Assembly (NCBI RefSeq): GCF_003368325.1
Contig: NZ_CP031466.1
Span: forward strand, 930,001 to 994,000
DNA from: Paraburkholderia caffeinilytica
GTDB taxonomy: Bacteria; Pseudomonadota; Gammaproteobacteria; Burkholderiales; Burkholderiaceae
Direction of reading: 5' to 3'
Length of the DNA: 64,000 bases
The position numbers and the translations under genes were made by a program. The notes beneath the pieces were generated by a model. It saw only the letters and a list, made by a program, of their open reading frames with translations. It was not told the DNA's origin and did not search any database. Shown here one piece after another: positions 34,101-42,546 of this stretch (positions within the stretch are counted from its first letter, which is position 1; each line of letters starts with the position of its first letter).

Positions 34101-34891
34101 AGTGTCGCCGTTCCAACCATCGTGTCCGGAGATGCATGCAATTCGACTTGATGCTTTGAAGCATACTCAACTACCGAAAGCGGAACCATCGGGTCGTTGA
34201 ACAAGTCATGCAAGGACTCCAGCTCTGATTTTAATCTAACGCGAAATGGAAGATCGACGAATAAATCAAGAAGTTTATTCTGGAGTTCCACCTGCTTAAA
34301 CTTAACCTCGGTATCTTCGTCAAATTGATCGGCAAGAAAGGCTGTAATTGCCATTAACCGACGATTCTGGTCTGATCCCAACTTGGTTTCAAGTAGGAGG
34401 CGTAGAAAGTCACTTCCAGTTAAGATTTGCGGATAACGAAGTTTAATGTCCCATGAGTTATCTAGCCGCCTATTAATGTCGTCCCGCCACCAGCAGGTAA
34501 CAGGCAGCCCGATCATACGTGTCAGTTCGTTTTGCAGTTTGTCTATTGAACCAACGTCTAGATGGCTTGTCCCTGAAACATTTGTTATAAAGAAGTACTT
34601 CGTTGCTCCTCGATCAATAAGTGTTTTTACCTTTTGAATTTCGCCTTTTGCAGCAGCAAGCACCCAGTCCCGGGCTTCGTCAGCTTGTTTGGGGTTGCGA
34701 GAAAATTTAACCTGAAAGACAGCGACATTAAACTTATCGCTGTCTTCCGCGTCCTGTAAAAGTAGAGCGTCGCGCCCCCCGTCGGCTTGACCTACAGGAA
34801 AACACGTTAGACCGGGAAACTCCCGTATCAATAACGCTTGACAAAGATGTTGAAATTCTTCTGGCCCTAGATTTTCTAGTGCGTGATCCAT
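31151..34891 (-). CDS. Mrr-like nuclease fused to NACHT STAND ATPase (bNACHT/Avs-like defence protein)
   Basis: The product is 1,246 residues. Residues about 1-160 look like a PD-(D/E)xK restriction-endonuclease fold of the Mrr type: FQHLCQALL, then GQADGGRDA with Asp41, then VFQVKF with Gln60 and Lys62. Residues about 270-560 are a NACHT module: Walker A GAPGQGKST near 280, Walker B LFIVLDGLDEVAE near 390, sensor IIVTSRPSAF, and a winged-helix end with QPLREYFAARYL. About 650 residues follow, helical and without recognised repeats, and probably sense the trigger. In known families, nuclease-NACHT proteins oligomerise on sensing a phage protein and cut DNA, causing abortive infection. GGGGAG precedes ATG 34891. 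GC is clearly below the chromosome. The C-terminal sensor is not assignable to a described family by eye. Confidence 0.82.
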   Translation of the reverse strand: MDHALENLGPEEFQHLCQALLIREFPGLTCFPVGQADGGRDALLLQDAEDSDKFNVAVFQVKFSRNPKQADEARDWVLAAAKGEIQKVKTLIDRGATKYFFITNVSGTSHLDVGSIDKLQNELTRMIGLPVTCWWRDDINRRLDNSWDIKLRYPQILTGSDFLRLLLETKLGSDQNRRLMAITAFLADQFDEDTEVKFKQVELQNKLLDLFVDLPFRVRLKSELESLHDLFNDPMVPLSVVEYASKHQVELHASPDTMVGTATLLLRTHHVSALGQLVVEGAPGQGKSTLAQYLCQVHRIRWLRKLDDLASLPDEHKTAPLCLPFKVDLRDLAKWIGGVDPFSQSVPPASAPDHGTLETFLAHLVKTRSGGREFSVDDLLAVAGVTPLFIVLDGLDEVAEIKRRGDIVSAVTKAANRLKETCASLRIIVTSRPSAFANSPGFDSSRFPTLELGSLQKEQIEAYAEKWMIARNLDHREQAEFRKILNERMEESHLRDLARNPMQLTILLSLILTRGAALPDKRTSLYDYYVDLFFSRESSKSSTVRKYSDLLRNIHGYLAWTLHSNAETDRHESAGRISTKDLHALLREYLEKERHGIEMLDEVFGATVERVFMIVSRIEGTYEFEVQPLREYFAARYLYDTAPYSPPGRERQGTKPDRFDAIARNPYWLNVVRFFCGCFSKGELQDLAERLKDLSRDASLKNSRYPIVLIAMLLSDWVFSQVPRAMNDLAEFISTRENIYKLLPDLYSDSDSSSAVRIPEMCGGNIVAEAVLSLIVSVGTMGDVIHRAVAFLLENCSHDHLKSLWIISADLLKGNNPARWAFLGREFKMIKDVSADTIEEMVPLDKLNGSDWYQIAAAARYDVLLASPARESKTLSILLDSIGPPDLEYSDSLYLVPVFLSVSAMWGYGRGKYVPEQLLAAVRRFRDASVAKSVSEQAVAPSLSESMRNVSERIAGCFKLDSSTPLTSVDELEVVVELMRQTWGERAGVILTALGLSQIPKTGRSKTCGLFDRNFSLSQRIRFAKSKAKNRDYWRSQLRSARLTEDIYFFHMLFAVFAPIPIVIEMQEETAASLDMLTNEQTARLLDLVNAADVTFERGGSNKQQSFDGTMTSAAQAWLTTRGSGRAFAKAVFLQYLRSSRDEAQQVVRFRQRWAIYCALDGDLPWDEALEIVRETYAKTFNGAIAGVSTQRKKAFPDSVMQIILENPADYPIGLWATVEAQATERGRQRTRPVGIVAKNDGWFAD

Positions 34892-35178
34892 TTAATTGCT
34901 CCCCGAATTGACATTAATCAAGAATTTTTATGTTTATCTTTTCAACTACCTTGGGCCAATGTGCATTCGCTTGGTTTGCTTTTTTCGTGCGAGAGATCGA
35001 AAATGTGGCGGTGTAATGGAGTTTCTGCACATAGACGTGATTTGCAGCATGGATTATAGGGGAAGAGCTATCCAGATAAGGTGGAGATACTGCTGCATCG
35101 GCAGCGCTTGTAAATGCACATTCCCTACGGTCATCGAACTGTAAGCTTGCCGCATATCCTAGAGCCGCCGAGTGAGTT
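34892..35178. other. AT-rich leader upstream of the NACHT gene
   Basis: About 290 bases without a gene between the NACHT gene and the DUF4145-like gene; both point left. The sequence is AT-rich and should hold the NACHT promoter (TTGAAA about 60 bases before the ATG on the minus strand), but no convincing -10 element was found. No terminator stem was seen for the upstream gene. Confidence 0.4.
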
Positions 35179-35823
35179 TTAATTCGTCTTTTCCTTCAGC
35201 TTCGCCAACGTCGATTTCGCCTCTGTCGTCCCTCGGGTGACTCGGGCAGGAAGAACAAAAAGTATATCGGCAAGGGCCTTCGCAAAGTCAAGACAGCGCC
35301 GTGCATCTTCTGTGGTGGGCGGGATAGCCTTAAGATCTGCATGCCGCTGATCATTTGCATCCAATCGTACATCGTGCGCCCATTCTGCCATTTCGGAAGT
35401 TAGCAGATGATCGGTGACTGCTTTCTCGATGCGCGAATAGAGGGGCCCGTCGGCGTAGCCTCTGGCTTTTAGCATGGAATCAACCGCGCCGGCGCTCGTC
35501 ACGACAGACGCGCGGGGGGAATGCAACGTTTCGGCGGCTTGCTTTAGGTAGTCAAGTGGCTCCTCTGGTACGTCCGCACTAAAAACAGAGGGCATCGGAT
35601 AAAGCTCACACTGATCAGTGTTAAAAATCCATCCAGCGGTTACAACGCCACCACAGAAAGAGCACGCAAACATTGCCCAATTTCTCAGTGAGCCTCCGCG
35701 TGCATCCTTCGATTGGAACGCTGGGGAAAGCCTGCTTACGTTCGGTTTTGCGACGTTGCAATGTGGGCAGCGATCAAGGGGAAGCGCGTCAATGGTGCTC
35801 GGGATGAGGAAACGATCTGGCAT
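35179..35823 (-). CDS. Zinc-ribbon plus DUF4145-like protein
   Basis: The 214-residue product starts at ATG 35823; upstream codons to 35856 look non-coding. It opens with a two-part zinc ribbon (CPHCNVAKPN near residue 19 and FACSFCGGVV near residue 52). The C-terminal half matches the DUF4145 pattern (AVDSMLKARGYADGPLYSRIEKAV then EWAHDVRLDANDQRHAD). DUF4145 proteins often sit beside restriction or other defence genes. It lies upstream of, and on the same strand as, the NACHT gene, so it may be an accessory or an independent component of the same island. Confidence 0.7.
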   Translation of the reverse strand: MPDRFLIPSTIDALPLDRCPHCNVAKPNVSRLSPAFQSKDARGGSLRNWAMFACSFCGGVVTAGWIFNTDQCELYPMPSVFSADVPEEPLDYLKQAAETLHSPRASVVTSAGAVDSMLKARGYADGPLYSRIEKAVTDHLLTSEMAEWAHDVRLDANDQRHADLKAIPPTTEDARRCLDFAKALADILFVLPARVTRGTTEAKSTLAKLKEKTN

Positions 35824-36391
35824 GGACGATGATCCCCGGGTGTTGAAAGGAGCCAATATACTCGGCGCGTTGACTGATTATGACATTTGCGTCGCTGGCC
35901 ATCGTGAGTGGCCTTCGCGCTCAAGTTTAAAGCATCGCAACGTAGTTCGGTCGGCAGGCGGCCTTCGTGCAACAGTCGGTCTCGCCCGCGACAGATCTAA
36001 CAGAGGCTGGACCATCACGGTGCCTCAATCCCGAATACGAGTCGTACGGAATTGATTTTAAGAGGCCATTTTGGGGAATGTAACAGATCAAGTAGTCGAA
36101 CGACGTTTTGCGAAGCCCGAAATGGGCAGCTCATTTTGAGCAAAAAATCAAATAGCCCGCGGCAGTGAGCTTATCTTGTCTCTACGGATTTGCTACAACG
36201 CTGCGACAAATCCCTATCTGCGGGATTTGCGACTTGTCATTTCATCCCCTGCACTAGGCGGGCTGAAAGGGTTACGCGCTTGTGTGCGAAGGACGAGCAA
36301 GCGATCAAGAAGAAACGAGCGCCGCAGCGTTGCAGCGCTCGTCTTGGGGCTCCATCTGGCAACATCTTGGGATTGATCCTAGGAGACCTGC
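35824..36391. other. Gap in the accessory segment
   Basis: About 570 bases. A stem ACGAGCGC/GCGCTCGT with a 12-base loop lies at 36315-36342, without a T-run. A 66-codon plus-strand frame at 36176-36376 has no good start or composition. I see no promoter or att site that I would defend. Confidence 0.3.
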
Positions 36392-36784
36392 ATGACTGGC
36401 GGCACCAATCTCGATCACGATGCGCGAGTTGAGCTCCTTTGCTATCTGGTTGTCGCTCAACTTGTGGCGCATGCCGGTACGGGCGAATGGTTGCGTACGG
36501 ACCATCTCGTCGAGTCCGCACGGATGTGGACGGACTCCAACGGCGCATGGGGAGCCTGGTTGGCGCGGTATGAGCTCGGCCACGCGTCAGCAGCCATCGC
36601 TCCAAATTTTCTAAATGTCTCCGCGCTTTGCGATGCTGACTCGCTTGCAAAGTTATTCACGGATGGGTGGCGACTGGATTACCGATCTCCACGCGTACGC
36701 TGGTTGCATGACATTTGCGGCGCTCACCTGCACGGGGGAGGAGAACTGCCGATCCTTGGCACCCCTGTTCATAACCTTCCGTAA
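36392..36784 (+). CDS. Hypothetical protein (130 aa)
   Basis: AGGAGA lies 5-6 bases before the ATG, which supports expression. The 130-residue product has no named domain; it is mostly helical with Trp-rich and His-rich patches (WTDSNGAWGAWLARYELGHA; DICGAHLHGGGELP). It is the last gene of the accessory segment, opposite in strand to the NACHT and DUF4145-like genes. It may be an independent cargo gene. Confidence 0.5.
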   Translation: MTGGTNLDHDARVELLCYLVVAQLVAHAGTGEWLRTDHLVESARMWTDSNGAWGAWLARYELGHASAAIAPNFLNVSALCDADSLAKLFTDGWRLDYRSPRVRWLHDICGAHLHGGGELPILGTPVHNLP

Positions 36785-36896
36785 GTGATTGATTTTATTA
36801 GGACGTGCCAGCCTGTTTTTACAGTCGGTTCTTGCTCCCAAAAGCGTCTGTAAACCTATGTTTTTGCGCCAGAATCTGGCGATGCGGGGGCCATAA

Positions 36897-37211
36897 CATT
36901 TCGACACGCATCGCCAACTCGTCATGCTGCGCGGCCAGCCCGTGCAGTTATCGGGTACGCAGTACCGGTTGGCATCACTGTTCTTCTCGAATATTGGCCG
37001 CGTGATGTCGCGCGACCACATCTTCGCGATGGTATGGGGCCGTGAGTTCCGCGAGTTCACCCGCACGATCGACAGCCATGTGTCGCGTCTGCGCTTGCTG
37101 CTTGAGATCGAGCCGCAAAACGATTTCCGGCTGCAACCCGTGTACAAGAGCGGCTATCGGCTGCTGCATTTGCGGCAAGGCGAGGCGCCCGCGGAAAAGC
37201 AGGCGGCCTGA
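36897..37211 (+). pseudogene. Response regulator remnant: OmpR-type DNA-binding domain only
   Basis: The frame opens after TAA at 36894 and lacks any receiver domain. The retained part is a complete winged-helix output domain (RGQPVQLSGTQYRLASLFF, then VMSRDHIFAMVWG and TIDSHVSRLRLLLE, ending YKSGYRLLHL). A family member should have about 120 more N-terminal residues. GC returns to chromosomal level here. This looks like a chromosomal gene cut by the insertion of the accessory segment; the ATG at 36924 could still give a short product but has no good ribosome site. Confidence 0.78.
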
Positions 37212-37299
37212 CAAATCGGCAAATTACCGCGGCAAGTCACCGCGGCACATCGCCGACCGCGTCGCGGCCGGGAGCGGCGCCCGATCAACGTGCCGCAAC

Positions 37300-38205
37300 T
37301 CAAACCTGCGGCAGCGTCGGCCGGTTTTCAATCGCCCGGCGGATCAACGCTTCCACTGCCTCGCGCTCGCCCCCGGCCAGCGGCAGACGCGGCGGCCGCA
37401 CCGGCTCCGTGCCGAGCCCGACGATCGTCTCGGCCAGCTTGATGTTCTGCACCAGCTTCGAGGAGACGTCGAGCGCGAGCAGGGGCGCGAACCAGCGATA
37501 GATCGCACGCGCTTCTTCAAGACGGCCCGCCTTCAGTAACTTGTAAATCACGACCGTCTCGCGCGGAAACGCGCACACGAGGCCGGCCACCCAGCCATGC
37601 GCGCCCATCAATATCGCTTCCATCGCGAGGTTGTCGACCCCGCACAGAATCGCGAAGCGGTCGCCGACCACGTTGATCAGATCGGTCACGCGCCGCACGT
37701 CGCCGCATGATTCCTTGATCGCGACGATCTTCTTTTCGTCGGCGATTTCCGCAAACATCTCGGGTGTCATGTCGACGCCATAGGCAAGCGGATTGTTATA
37801 GATCATCAACGGCAGCGCGCTCGCATCGGCGACGCTGCGAAAGTGGTGCAGCGTTTCGCGCCGATCGGACAGATAGCGCAGCCCGGGCAACACCATGAAC
37901 CCGGCCGCGCCATGCCGGCTGCCGGCTTCGGCCTGGCGGCATGCGTCGAGCGTGCTGTTCTCGGCGATCGTCAGCAAAACGGGCACACGGCCGCGCGAGG
38001 CAACGACGGCGATGTCGAGCACTTGCAGCTTCTCGTCCAGCGAGAGCGTCGATGCTTCGCCGAGCGATCCGCACACGATGATGCCGTCCACACCCGCGTC
38101 GATCTGCGCCTCGATATTCTTGCCGGTCCATTCGCGATCTATGCTGAAATCCGCGTGAAACTTGGTAGTCACCGCGGGCCATACGCCTTCCCAGATATGC
38201 GCCAC
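37300..38205 (-). CDS. lhpC: 1-pyrroline-4-hydroxy-2-carboxylate deaminase (DHDPS family)
   Basis: The 301-residue product is a DHDPS/NAL-family TIM barrel. The Schiff-base lysine is Lys164 in VAIKESCGD and the catalytic tyrosine is Tyr136 in MIYNNPLAYG. The N-terminal WEGVWPAVTT and GSLGEASTL are typical. In 4-hydroxyproline catabolism this enzyme deaminates the product of D-hydroxyproline dehydrogenase to 2-oxoglutarate semialdehyde. The assignment to this branch rests on the divergent epimerase and dehydrogenase genes next door. The next enzyme, 2-oxoglutarate semialdehyde dehydrogenase, is not in the window. Confidence 0.88.
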   Translation of the reverse strand: MAHIWEGVWPAVTTKFHADFSIDREWTGKNIEAQIDAGVDGIIVCGSLGEASTLSLDEKLQVLDIAVVASRGRVPVLLTIAENSTLDACRQAEAGSRHGAAGFMVLPGLRYLSDRRETLHHFRSVADASALPLMIYNNPLAYGVDMTPEMFAEIADEKKIVAIKESCGDVRRVTDLINVVGDRFAILCGVDNLAMEAILMGAHGWVAGLVCAFPRETVVIYKLLKAGRLEEARAIYRWFAPLLALDVSSKLVQNIKLAETIVGLGTEPVRPPRLPLAGGEREAVEALIRRAIENRPTLPQV

Positions 38206-38562
38206 GACTGCTCTCCTGAATGTGTTGAGTCGAAGCGCAGTGTAAGCAGGGAAAATGCCGCCGTCTTGCGTGATTCGCGCGTGGTGAATGACGATTTCAG
38301 CATAGGGATTCTGCCTGCACGCCCGACGAGGTCAAGAAGGCCGGCTATTTCAGCACAGGACGCACAATGGGTCGAAAGCGCGTGGACCGGGCCTTGCATG
38401 CGCTTCCGATCTCGCCCGATAGAGGCGGGTTCAGACGCGGGTTCCGCCTGATTTCAATAGCCGGAGCGTGCGCGGACGGACGGATTAGGTATGCTGAAAT
38501 CGTCACAATCCACGATTATGGGCACCAAGACTCCGGCGCCCGGCATTCCTACCATGTGCATC
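38206..38562. promoter_or_regulatory. Divergent promoter region of the hydroxyproline genes
   Basis: About 350 bases between the leftward deaminase gene and the rightward epimerase gene; both promoters and the target of the AraC regulator should lie here. No sigma-70 pair or clear repeat stood out by eye. ATGs at 38491 and 38554 are in frame with the epimerase but are probably leader sequence. Confidence 0.45.
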
Positions 38563-39510
38563 ATGAAAACCCTAGACATCATCGACTCGCACACCGGCGG
38601 TGAACCGACCCGCCTGGTGGTGTCGGGTGGCCCGGCGCTCGGCGGCGGCACGCTGGCTCAGCGTCTCGAGGTGTTTCGCACGCATTTCGACGACTGGCGC
38701 GCGGGCATCGTCACCGAACCGCGCGGCTCGGACGTGGTGGTCGGCGCGCTGTTGTGCGAGCCGGACGATCCCGCGTGCGTGGCCGGCGTGATTTTCTTCA
38801 ACAACGTCGGCTATCTCGGCATGTGCGGGCACGGCACGATCGGTCTCGTCGTCTCGCTCGCGCACATGGGACGGATCGGACCGGGGCTTCATCGGATCGA
38901 GACGCCGGTCGGCATCGTCGAGGCGACGCTCAACGAGGACGGCAGTGTGGCCGTGCGCAACGTGCCGGCCTATCGCTACCGGCAAGGCGTGCCGGTCGAC
39001 GTGCCGGGCTACGGCACGTTGAGCGGCGACATCGGCTGGGGCGGCAACTGGTTCTTTCTCGTAGCCGACCATGGGCGCACGCTGGAGGCGTCGCGTATCG
39101 CCGAACTGGGCGCGTTCAGTTCGGCGATACGCGACGCGCTGATCGCGCAAGGCATCACCGGCGCGGACGGCGCCTTGATCGACCACATCGAACTCTTCGG
39201 GCCTGGCTCGCGCGAAGGTATCGACAGCCGCAGCTTCGTCCTTTGTCCCGGCAACGCGTATGACCGCTCGCCGTGCGGTACCGGCACAAGCGCGAAAATC
39301 GCCTGCCTCGCCGCCGACGGCAAGCTGGCCGAAGGCGCGGTGTGGCGGCAGGAGAGCATTATCGGCAGCGTATTCGAGGCGAGCTATCGGCACGCCGGCG
39401 ATGGCGTCTCGGTGATTCCGACCATCACCGGCCACGCGCACATCATGGCCGAAGGGCGTTTGTGTTTCGACGCGCGCGATCCGTTCGCATGGGGCATCCG
39501 CACGGCATGA
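38563..39510 (+). CDS. lhpA: 4-hydroxyproline 2-epimerase
   Basis: The 315-residue product begins with the family start [14 protein letters not shown]. It has both catalytic cysteines of active epimerases: Cys88 in GMCGHGTIG and Cys238 in [10 protein letters not shown]. Proline racemase-family dehydratases carry a different residue at one of these places, so epimerase activity is well supported. Start 38563 places the cysteines at the usual numbers; longer in-frame starts at 38554 and 38491 have no better ribosome site. It turns trans-4-hydroxy-L-proline into cis-4-hydroxy-D-proline. The stop overlaps the next start (ATGA). Confidence 0.93.
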   Translation: MKTLDIIDSHTGGEPTRLVVSGGPALGGGTLAQRLEVFRTHFDDWRAGIVTEPRGSDVVVGALLCEPDDPACVAGVIFFNNVGYLGMCGHGTIGLVVSLAHMGRIGPGLHRIETPVGIVEATLNEDGSVAVRNVPAYRYRQGVPVDVPGYGTLSGDIGWGGNWFFLVADHGRTLEASRIAELGAFSSAIRDALIAQGITGADGALIDHIELFGPGSREGIDSRSFVLCPGNAYDRSPCGTGTSAKIACLAADGKLAEGAVWRQESIIGSVFEASYRHAGDGVSVIPTITGHAHIMAEGRLCFDARDPFAWGIRTA

Positions 39511-40634
39511 CAGCGGACGCGTTGATCGTCGGGGCCGGCATTGTCGGCGCGGCCTGCGCGGCGGAGCTGGCCGCGCGCGGCATGCGGGTCGAGGTACTCG
39601 ACGCACAAGGTATCGGCGGCGGCGCGACGGCGGCGGGCATGGGCCACATCGTGGTGATGAACGACTCGCCGGCGGAATTCGCGTTGAGCCGCTATTCGCG
39701 CGACTTGTGGCTGGAACTCGCGCCGCAGCTGCGCACGCGCGACGCGTTCGCGCGCTGCGGCACTTTATGGGTCGCAGCCGACGACGAGGAATGGCAGGCC
39801 GCCCGCACCATGCATGCCGCGTTCGACGCGCAGGGCGTCTCCGCTCAACTGCTCGACGCGGCGGCGTTGCGGGCGTGCGAGCCGGCGTTGGCGGCATCGA
39901 TGGCAGGCGGCTTGAGGATCGAGCACGACAGCATCGTGTATGCGCCAACCGTTGCCGAGTGGCTGCTGACGCAATCCTCAGGAGTCGAGAATATCCATGT
40001 GCGGCTCGGCACGCGGGTTGCCGCCATCAGCGCGCGTGGCGCGACGCTGGCCGACGGTGAGCACATCAGCGCGGCGCATGTGATCGTTGCCAATGGTCTG
40101 GGCGCCCGGCAACTGCTGAGGTCGCTGCCGCTGGAACCGAAGAAAGGTCATCTGCTGATCACCGACCGTTATCCTGGACTCATTCGCCATCAGCTGCTCG
40201 AATTGGGCTACATCAAGAGCGCGCATCACGCGGTGGGCACCTCGGTGGCGTTCAATGCGCAGCCGCGACCGACAGGCCAGTTGCTGATCGGCTCATCGCG
40301 CCAGTTCGATACAACCGATTCCGCCGTCGACATGGCGGTGCTCGCCCGGATGCTGCAGCGCGCGGCGCGCTATCTGCCGGTTCTGCCGACGCTCAATGGC
40401 ATCCGCGCGTGGACCGGCTTTCGCGCGGCGTCGCCGGACGGTTTGCCATTGATCGGTCCGGCCGGTGATTTTGCGCCCGGTGTGTGGCTTGCGGTGGGAC
40501 ACGAGGGCCTTGGCGTGACGACCTCGCTGGCCACTGCAAAGTTGCTCGCCGCGCAAATCACGGGGGACGTGGCGCGGATTTCCACCGAGCCGTACCTGCC
40601 GGTCCGTTTTGCGCAAAAGGTGATTTGTGACTGA
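39507..40634 (+). CDS. D-hydroxyproline dehydrogenase, FAD (DAO-type) subunit
   Basis: The 375-residue product is a DadA/DAO-type flavoprotein with [13 protein letters not shown] near residue 8 as the dinucleotide fold, and the C-terminal [20 protein letters not shown] common to sarcosine and D-amino acid oxidase-like subunits. It should oxidise cis-4-hydroxy-D-proline. Together with the small ferredoxin-like and the large FAD subunits encoded next, it forms the heteromeric enzyme described in pseudomonads. Overlaps neighbours on both sides, so the three are translated together. Confidence 0.87.
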   Translation: MTADALIVGAGIVGAACAAELAARGMRVEVLDAQGIGGGATAAGMGHIVVMNDSPAEFALSRYSRDLWLELAPQLRTRDAFARCGTLWVAADDEEWQAARTMHAAFDAQGVSAQLLDAAALRACEPALAASMAGGLRIEHDSIVYAPTVAEWLLTQSSGVENIHVRLGTRVAAISARGATLADGEHISAAHVIVANGLGARQLLRSLPLEPKKGHLLITDRYPGLIRHQLLELGYIKSAHHAVGTSVAFNAQPRPTGQLLIGSSRQFDTTDSAVDMAVLARMLQRAARYLPVLPTLNGIRAWTGFRAASPDGLPLIGPAGDFAPGVWLAVGHEGLGVTTSLATAKLLAAQITGDVARISTEPYLPVRFAQKVICD

Positions 40635-41022
40635 CGCCAATGCAGCACGCCTTCACGTGACGATCGACGGTAGAAACGTCGAGGTCGAAGCGGGCACGAC
40701 CGTCGCCGCGGCGCTGGCCATGGCAGGCGGGGGCGGCACGCGGACGTCGGTCAGCGGCCAGCCGCGCGCAGCACTGTGCGGGATGGGCGTGTGCCAGGAG
40801 TGCCGCGTCACGATCGACGGCCGGGCGCACGCTTTGGCATGCCAGACACTTTGCCGCGAAGGGCAGGTTGTTTGCAGTGCCAGGGCTGCAAACAACGCGG
40901 CCAACGCAACCAACGTATCCAGCTCGACCAACTTATCCAGCGGGCCTAGCGGAGCCAACGCAGCCAACGCAGCCAACGCGCCCAGCACCATTACCCCCAC
41001 AATCGCCACGGACAAACGATGA
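40627..41022 (+). CDS. D-hydroxyproline dehydrogenase, 2Fe-2S subunit with repeat tail
   Basis: The 131-residue product starts with GTG inside the end of the previous gene. Residues 1-85 are a [2Fe-2S] ferredoxin-like domain with the cluster cysteines in [10 protein letters not shown] and ALACQT. The remaining 45 residues are a low-complexity Ala/Asn/Ser/Thr tail (units like NAANATN and GANAANAAN) encoded by short tandem repeats. Family members normally stop near 90-100 residues, so the tail is an added, probably unstructured extension. The domain carries electrons between the two flavin subunits. Confidence 0.86.
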   Translation: MTDANAARLHVTIDGRNVEVEAGTTVAAALAMAGGGGTRTSVSGQPRAALCGMGVCQECRVTIDGRAHALACQTLCREGQVVCSARAANNAANATNVSSSTNLSSGPSGANAANAANAPSTITPTIATDKR

Positions 41023-42314
41023 ACCAGCACTTCGATATCGTCGTGGTAGGGGCCGGTCCGGCCGGGTTGAACGCCGCGCAGGCAGCGGCGCGTGAGGGTG
41101 CCACGGTCGCGTTGCTCGACGACAATCCGCGCGTCGGCGGTCAAATCTGGCGGCAAGGTCCCGGCCATCCGCCGCAAGTGCCGCTACAAGAATTGCTCGC
41201 CGCCTTGCAGACGCAAACCAGGGTCGCCCATTTGCCGTCGACTCGCGTGATCGCGCCTTTGGGTCCGCGCGGCTTGCTGCTCGAGTCGGCCGAGCATGGT
41301 GCCGTATCGATCAGCTACGATCGGTTGATCCTCGCGACCGGCGCGCGCGAGCGGCTCTTGCCATTCGCCGGCTGGACCTTGCCCGGCGTGACCGGCGCTG
41401 GCGCACTGCAGGCACTCGTCAAAGGCGGCATGCCGGTGCGCGGCGAACGGATCGTGATCGCGGGCAGCGGCCCATTGCTGATCGCGGCGCTCGCCACCGT
41501 GCGTGCTGCCGGGGCGCGGGTGGTCGCGGTAGTGGAGCAGGCTTCGGCGCTCGAGGTCGCCCGCTTTGGCGTGTCCCTGTTCGGCGAACCGGCGAAGTTG
41601 CGGCAAGCCGTTGTCATGACGCGCGGCTTCGCGGGCGTGCGTTACTGGACCGGCAGCATCGTTCGCAAAGCGGATGGCGCTGGCCGTGTCGAGCGCGTGA
41701 CGATCCGGCGCGGCCGGCAGGAGTCAACGCTCGACTGCGACCGCGTCGCCTGCGGCTATGGACTCGTACCGAACATCACGCTTGCGCAAGCGCTCGGCTG
41801 TGCGATCAGCGAAGCGGGCGAGATTATCGTCGACGGTGAGCAGCGAACTTCAGTGGGCGGCGTGTTGGCGGCGGGCGAATGCACGGGCGTCGGCGGCGAG
41901 GAACTGGCTCGTGTGGAAGGCGAGCTTGCCGGGCTCTCCGCGAGCGGCGCCTCGGCGAGCCGCATCTCGGCAAATCGCACCGCACTGCACGCGCAACGCG
42001 CTCGATGGCAGCGTTTCGCGAGGCACGTCGAAGCAGCTTTCTCCTTGCAGGCCGCCGCGCGCACGCCACCCGACGACGCCACGCTGCTCTGCCGTTGCGA
42101 AGACGTCAGCTTCGGCGACGTGCGCGCCTATCCGGATTGGCGCGAGGCCAAGCTGCATACCCGCTGCGGGATGGGGGCATGTCAGGGACGGGTTTGCGGT
42201 GCCGCGGCTTCGTTGTATTTCGGCTGGCAAGCCGCAGCGCCGCGGCCGCCGTTCAGCCCGGCCCAAATCGGCACGTTGATGGCGGCCGGCGAGGAGCAGC
42301 CGTCAGTCGAATGA
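41019..42314 (+). CDS. D-hydroxyproline dehydrogenase, large FAD/NAD(P)-binding subunit
   Basis: The 431-residue product opens with a dinucleotide-binding fold ([15 protein letters not shown] near residue 9), has a second one near residue 145 ([17 protein letters not shown]), and ends with a BFD-like [2Fe-2S] region ([13 protein letters not shown], then [14 protein letters not shown]). This is the layout of the alpha subunit of sarcosine/proline-type dehydrogenases (SoxA/HcnB family). It partners the two preceding gene products in oxidation of D-hydroxyproline. The start overlaps the previous gene by 4 bases. Confidence 0.88.
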   Translation: MNQHFDIVVVGAGPAGLNAAQAAAREGATVALLDDNPRVGGQIWRQGPGHPPQVPLQELLAALQTQTRVAHLPSTRVIAPLGPRGLLLESAEHGAVSISYDRLILATGARERLLPFAGWTLPGVTGAGALQALVKGGMPVRGERIVIAGSGPLLIAALATVRAAGARVVAVVEQASALEVARFGVSLFGEPAKLRQAVVMTRGFAGVRYWTGSIVRKADGAGRVERVTIRRGRQESTLDCDRVACGYGLVPNITLAQALGCAISEAGEIIVDGEQRTSVGGVLAAGECTGVGGEELARVEGELAGLSASGASASRISANRTALHAQRARWQRFARHVEAAFSLQAAARTPPDDATLLCRCEDVSFGDVRAYPDWREAKLHTRCGMGACQGRVCGAAASLYFGWQAAAPRPPFSPAQIGTLMAAGEEQPSVE

Positions 42315-42407
42315 CACCGGTATTCGATCGGCCGCTGGATATCCTCAGCAGCGCGTGGCTCTATAATCGACCGCAAGCGCCCGCCTAGTTGCGCGGTAGA
42401 ACGCACC

Positions 42408-42461
42408 GGTAAATGGACCGGCAACGCCTCGGCAAATGAACCGGCAAATGAACCGGCAAAT
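42408..42461 (+). repeat. 12-bp tandem repeat before the AraC regulator
   Basis: GGCAAATGAACC is repeated at 42431-42442 and 42443-42454 with a partial third copy to 42461, and a degenerate unit (GTAAATGGACCG) precedes at about 42409. It lies in the 230-base leader of the regulator gene. It could be a binding array for the regulator or a slippage product. Confidence 0.6.
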
Positions 42462-42546
42462 GCGCAAACGCACCGCTGAGCACACCAGCATCGCATAACC
42501 AAAGCACCTGGCAACGCACAACCGCACCGACCACGGAACCCGCACG

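Noticed and set aside
36176..36376. Plus-strand 66-codon frame in the accessory segment
   Set aside because: No ribosome site, Arg-rich C-terminal half, and a hairpin lies inside it.
38572..39948. Reverse-strand frame of about 458 codons over epimerase and dehydrogenase
   Set aside because: Overlaps two genes whose catalytic residues are clear on the plus strand.
42431..42461. CRISPR-like repetition
   Set aside because: Units are 12 bases, directly abutting, with no spacers.
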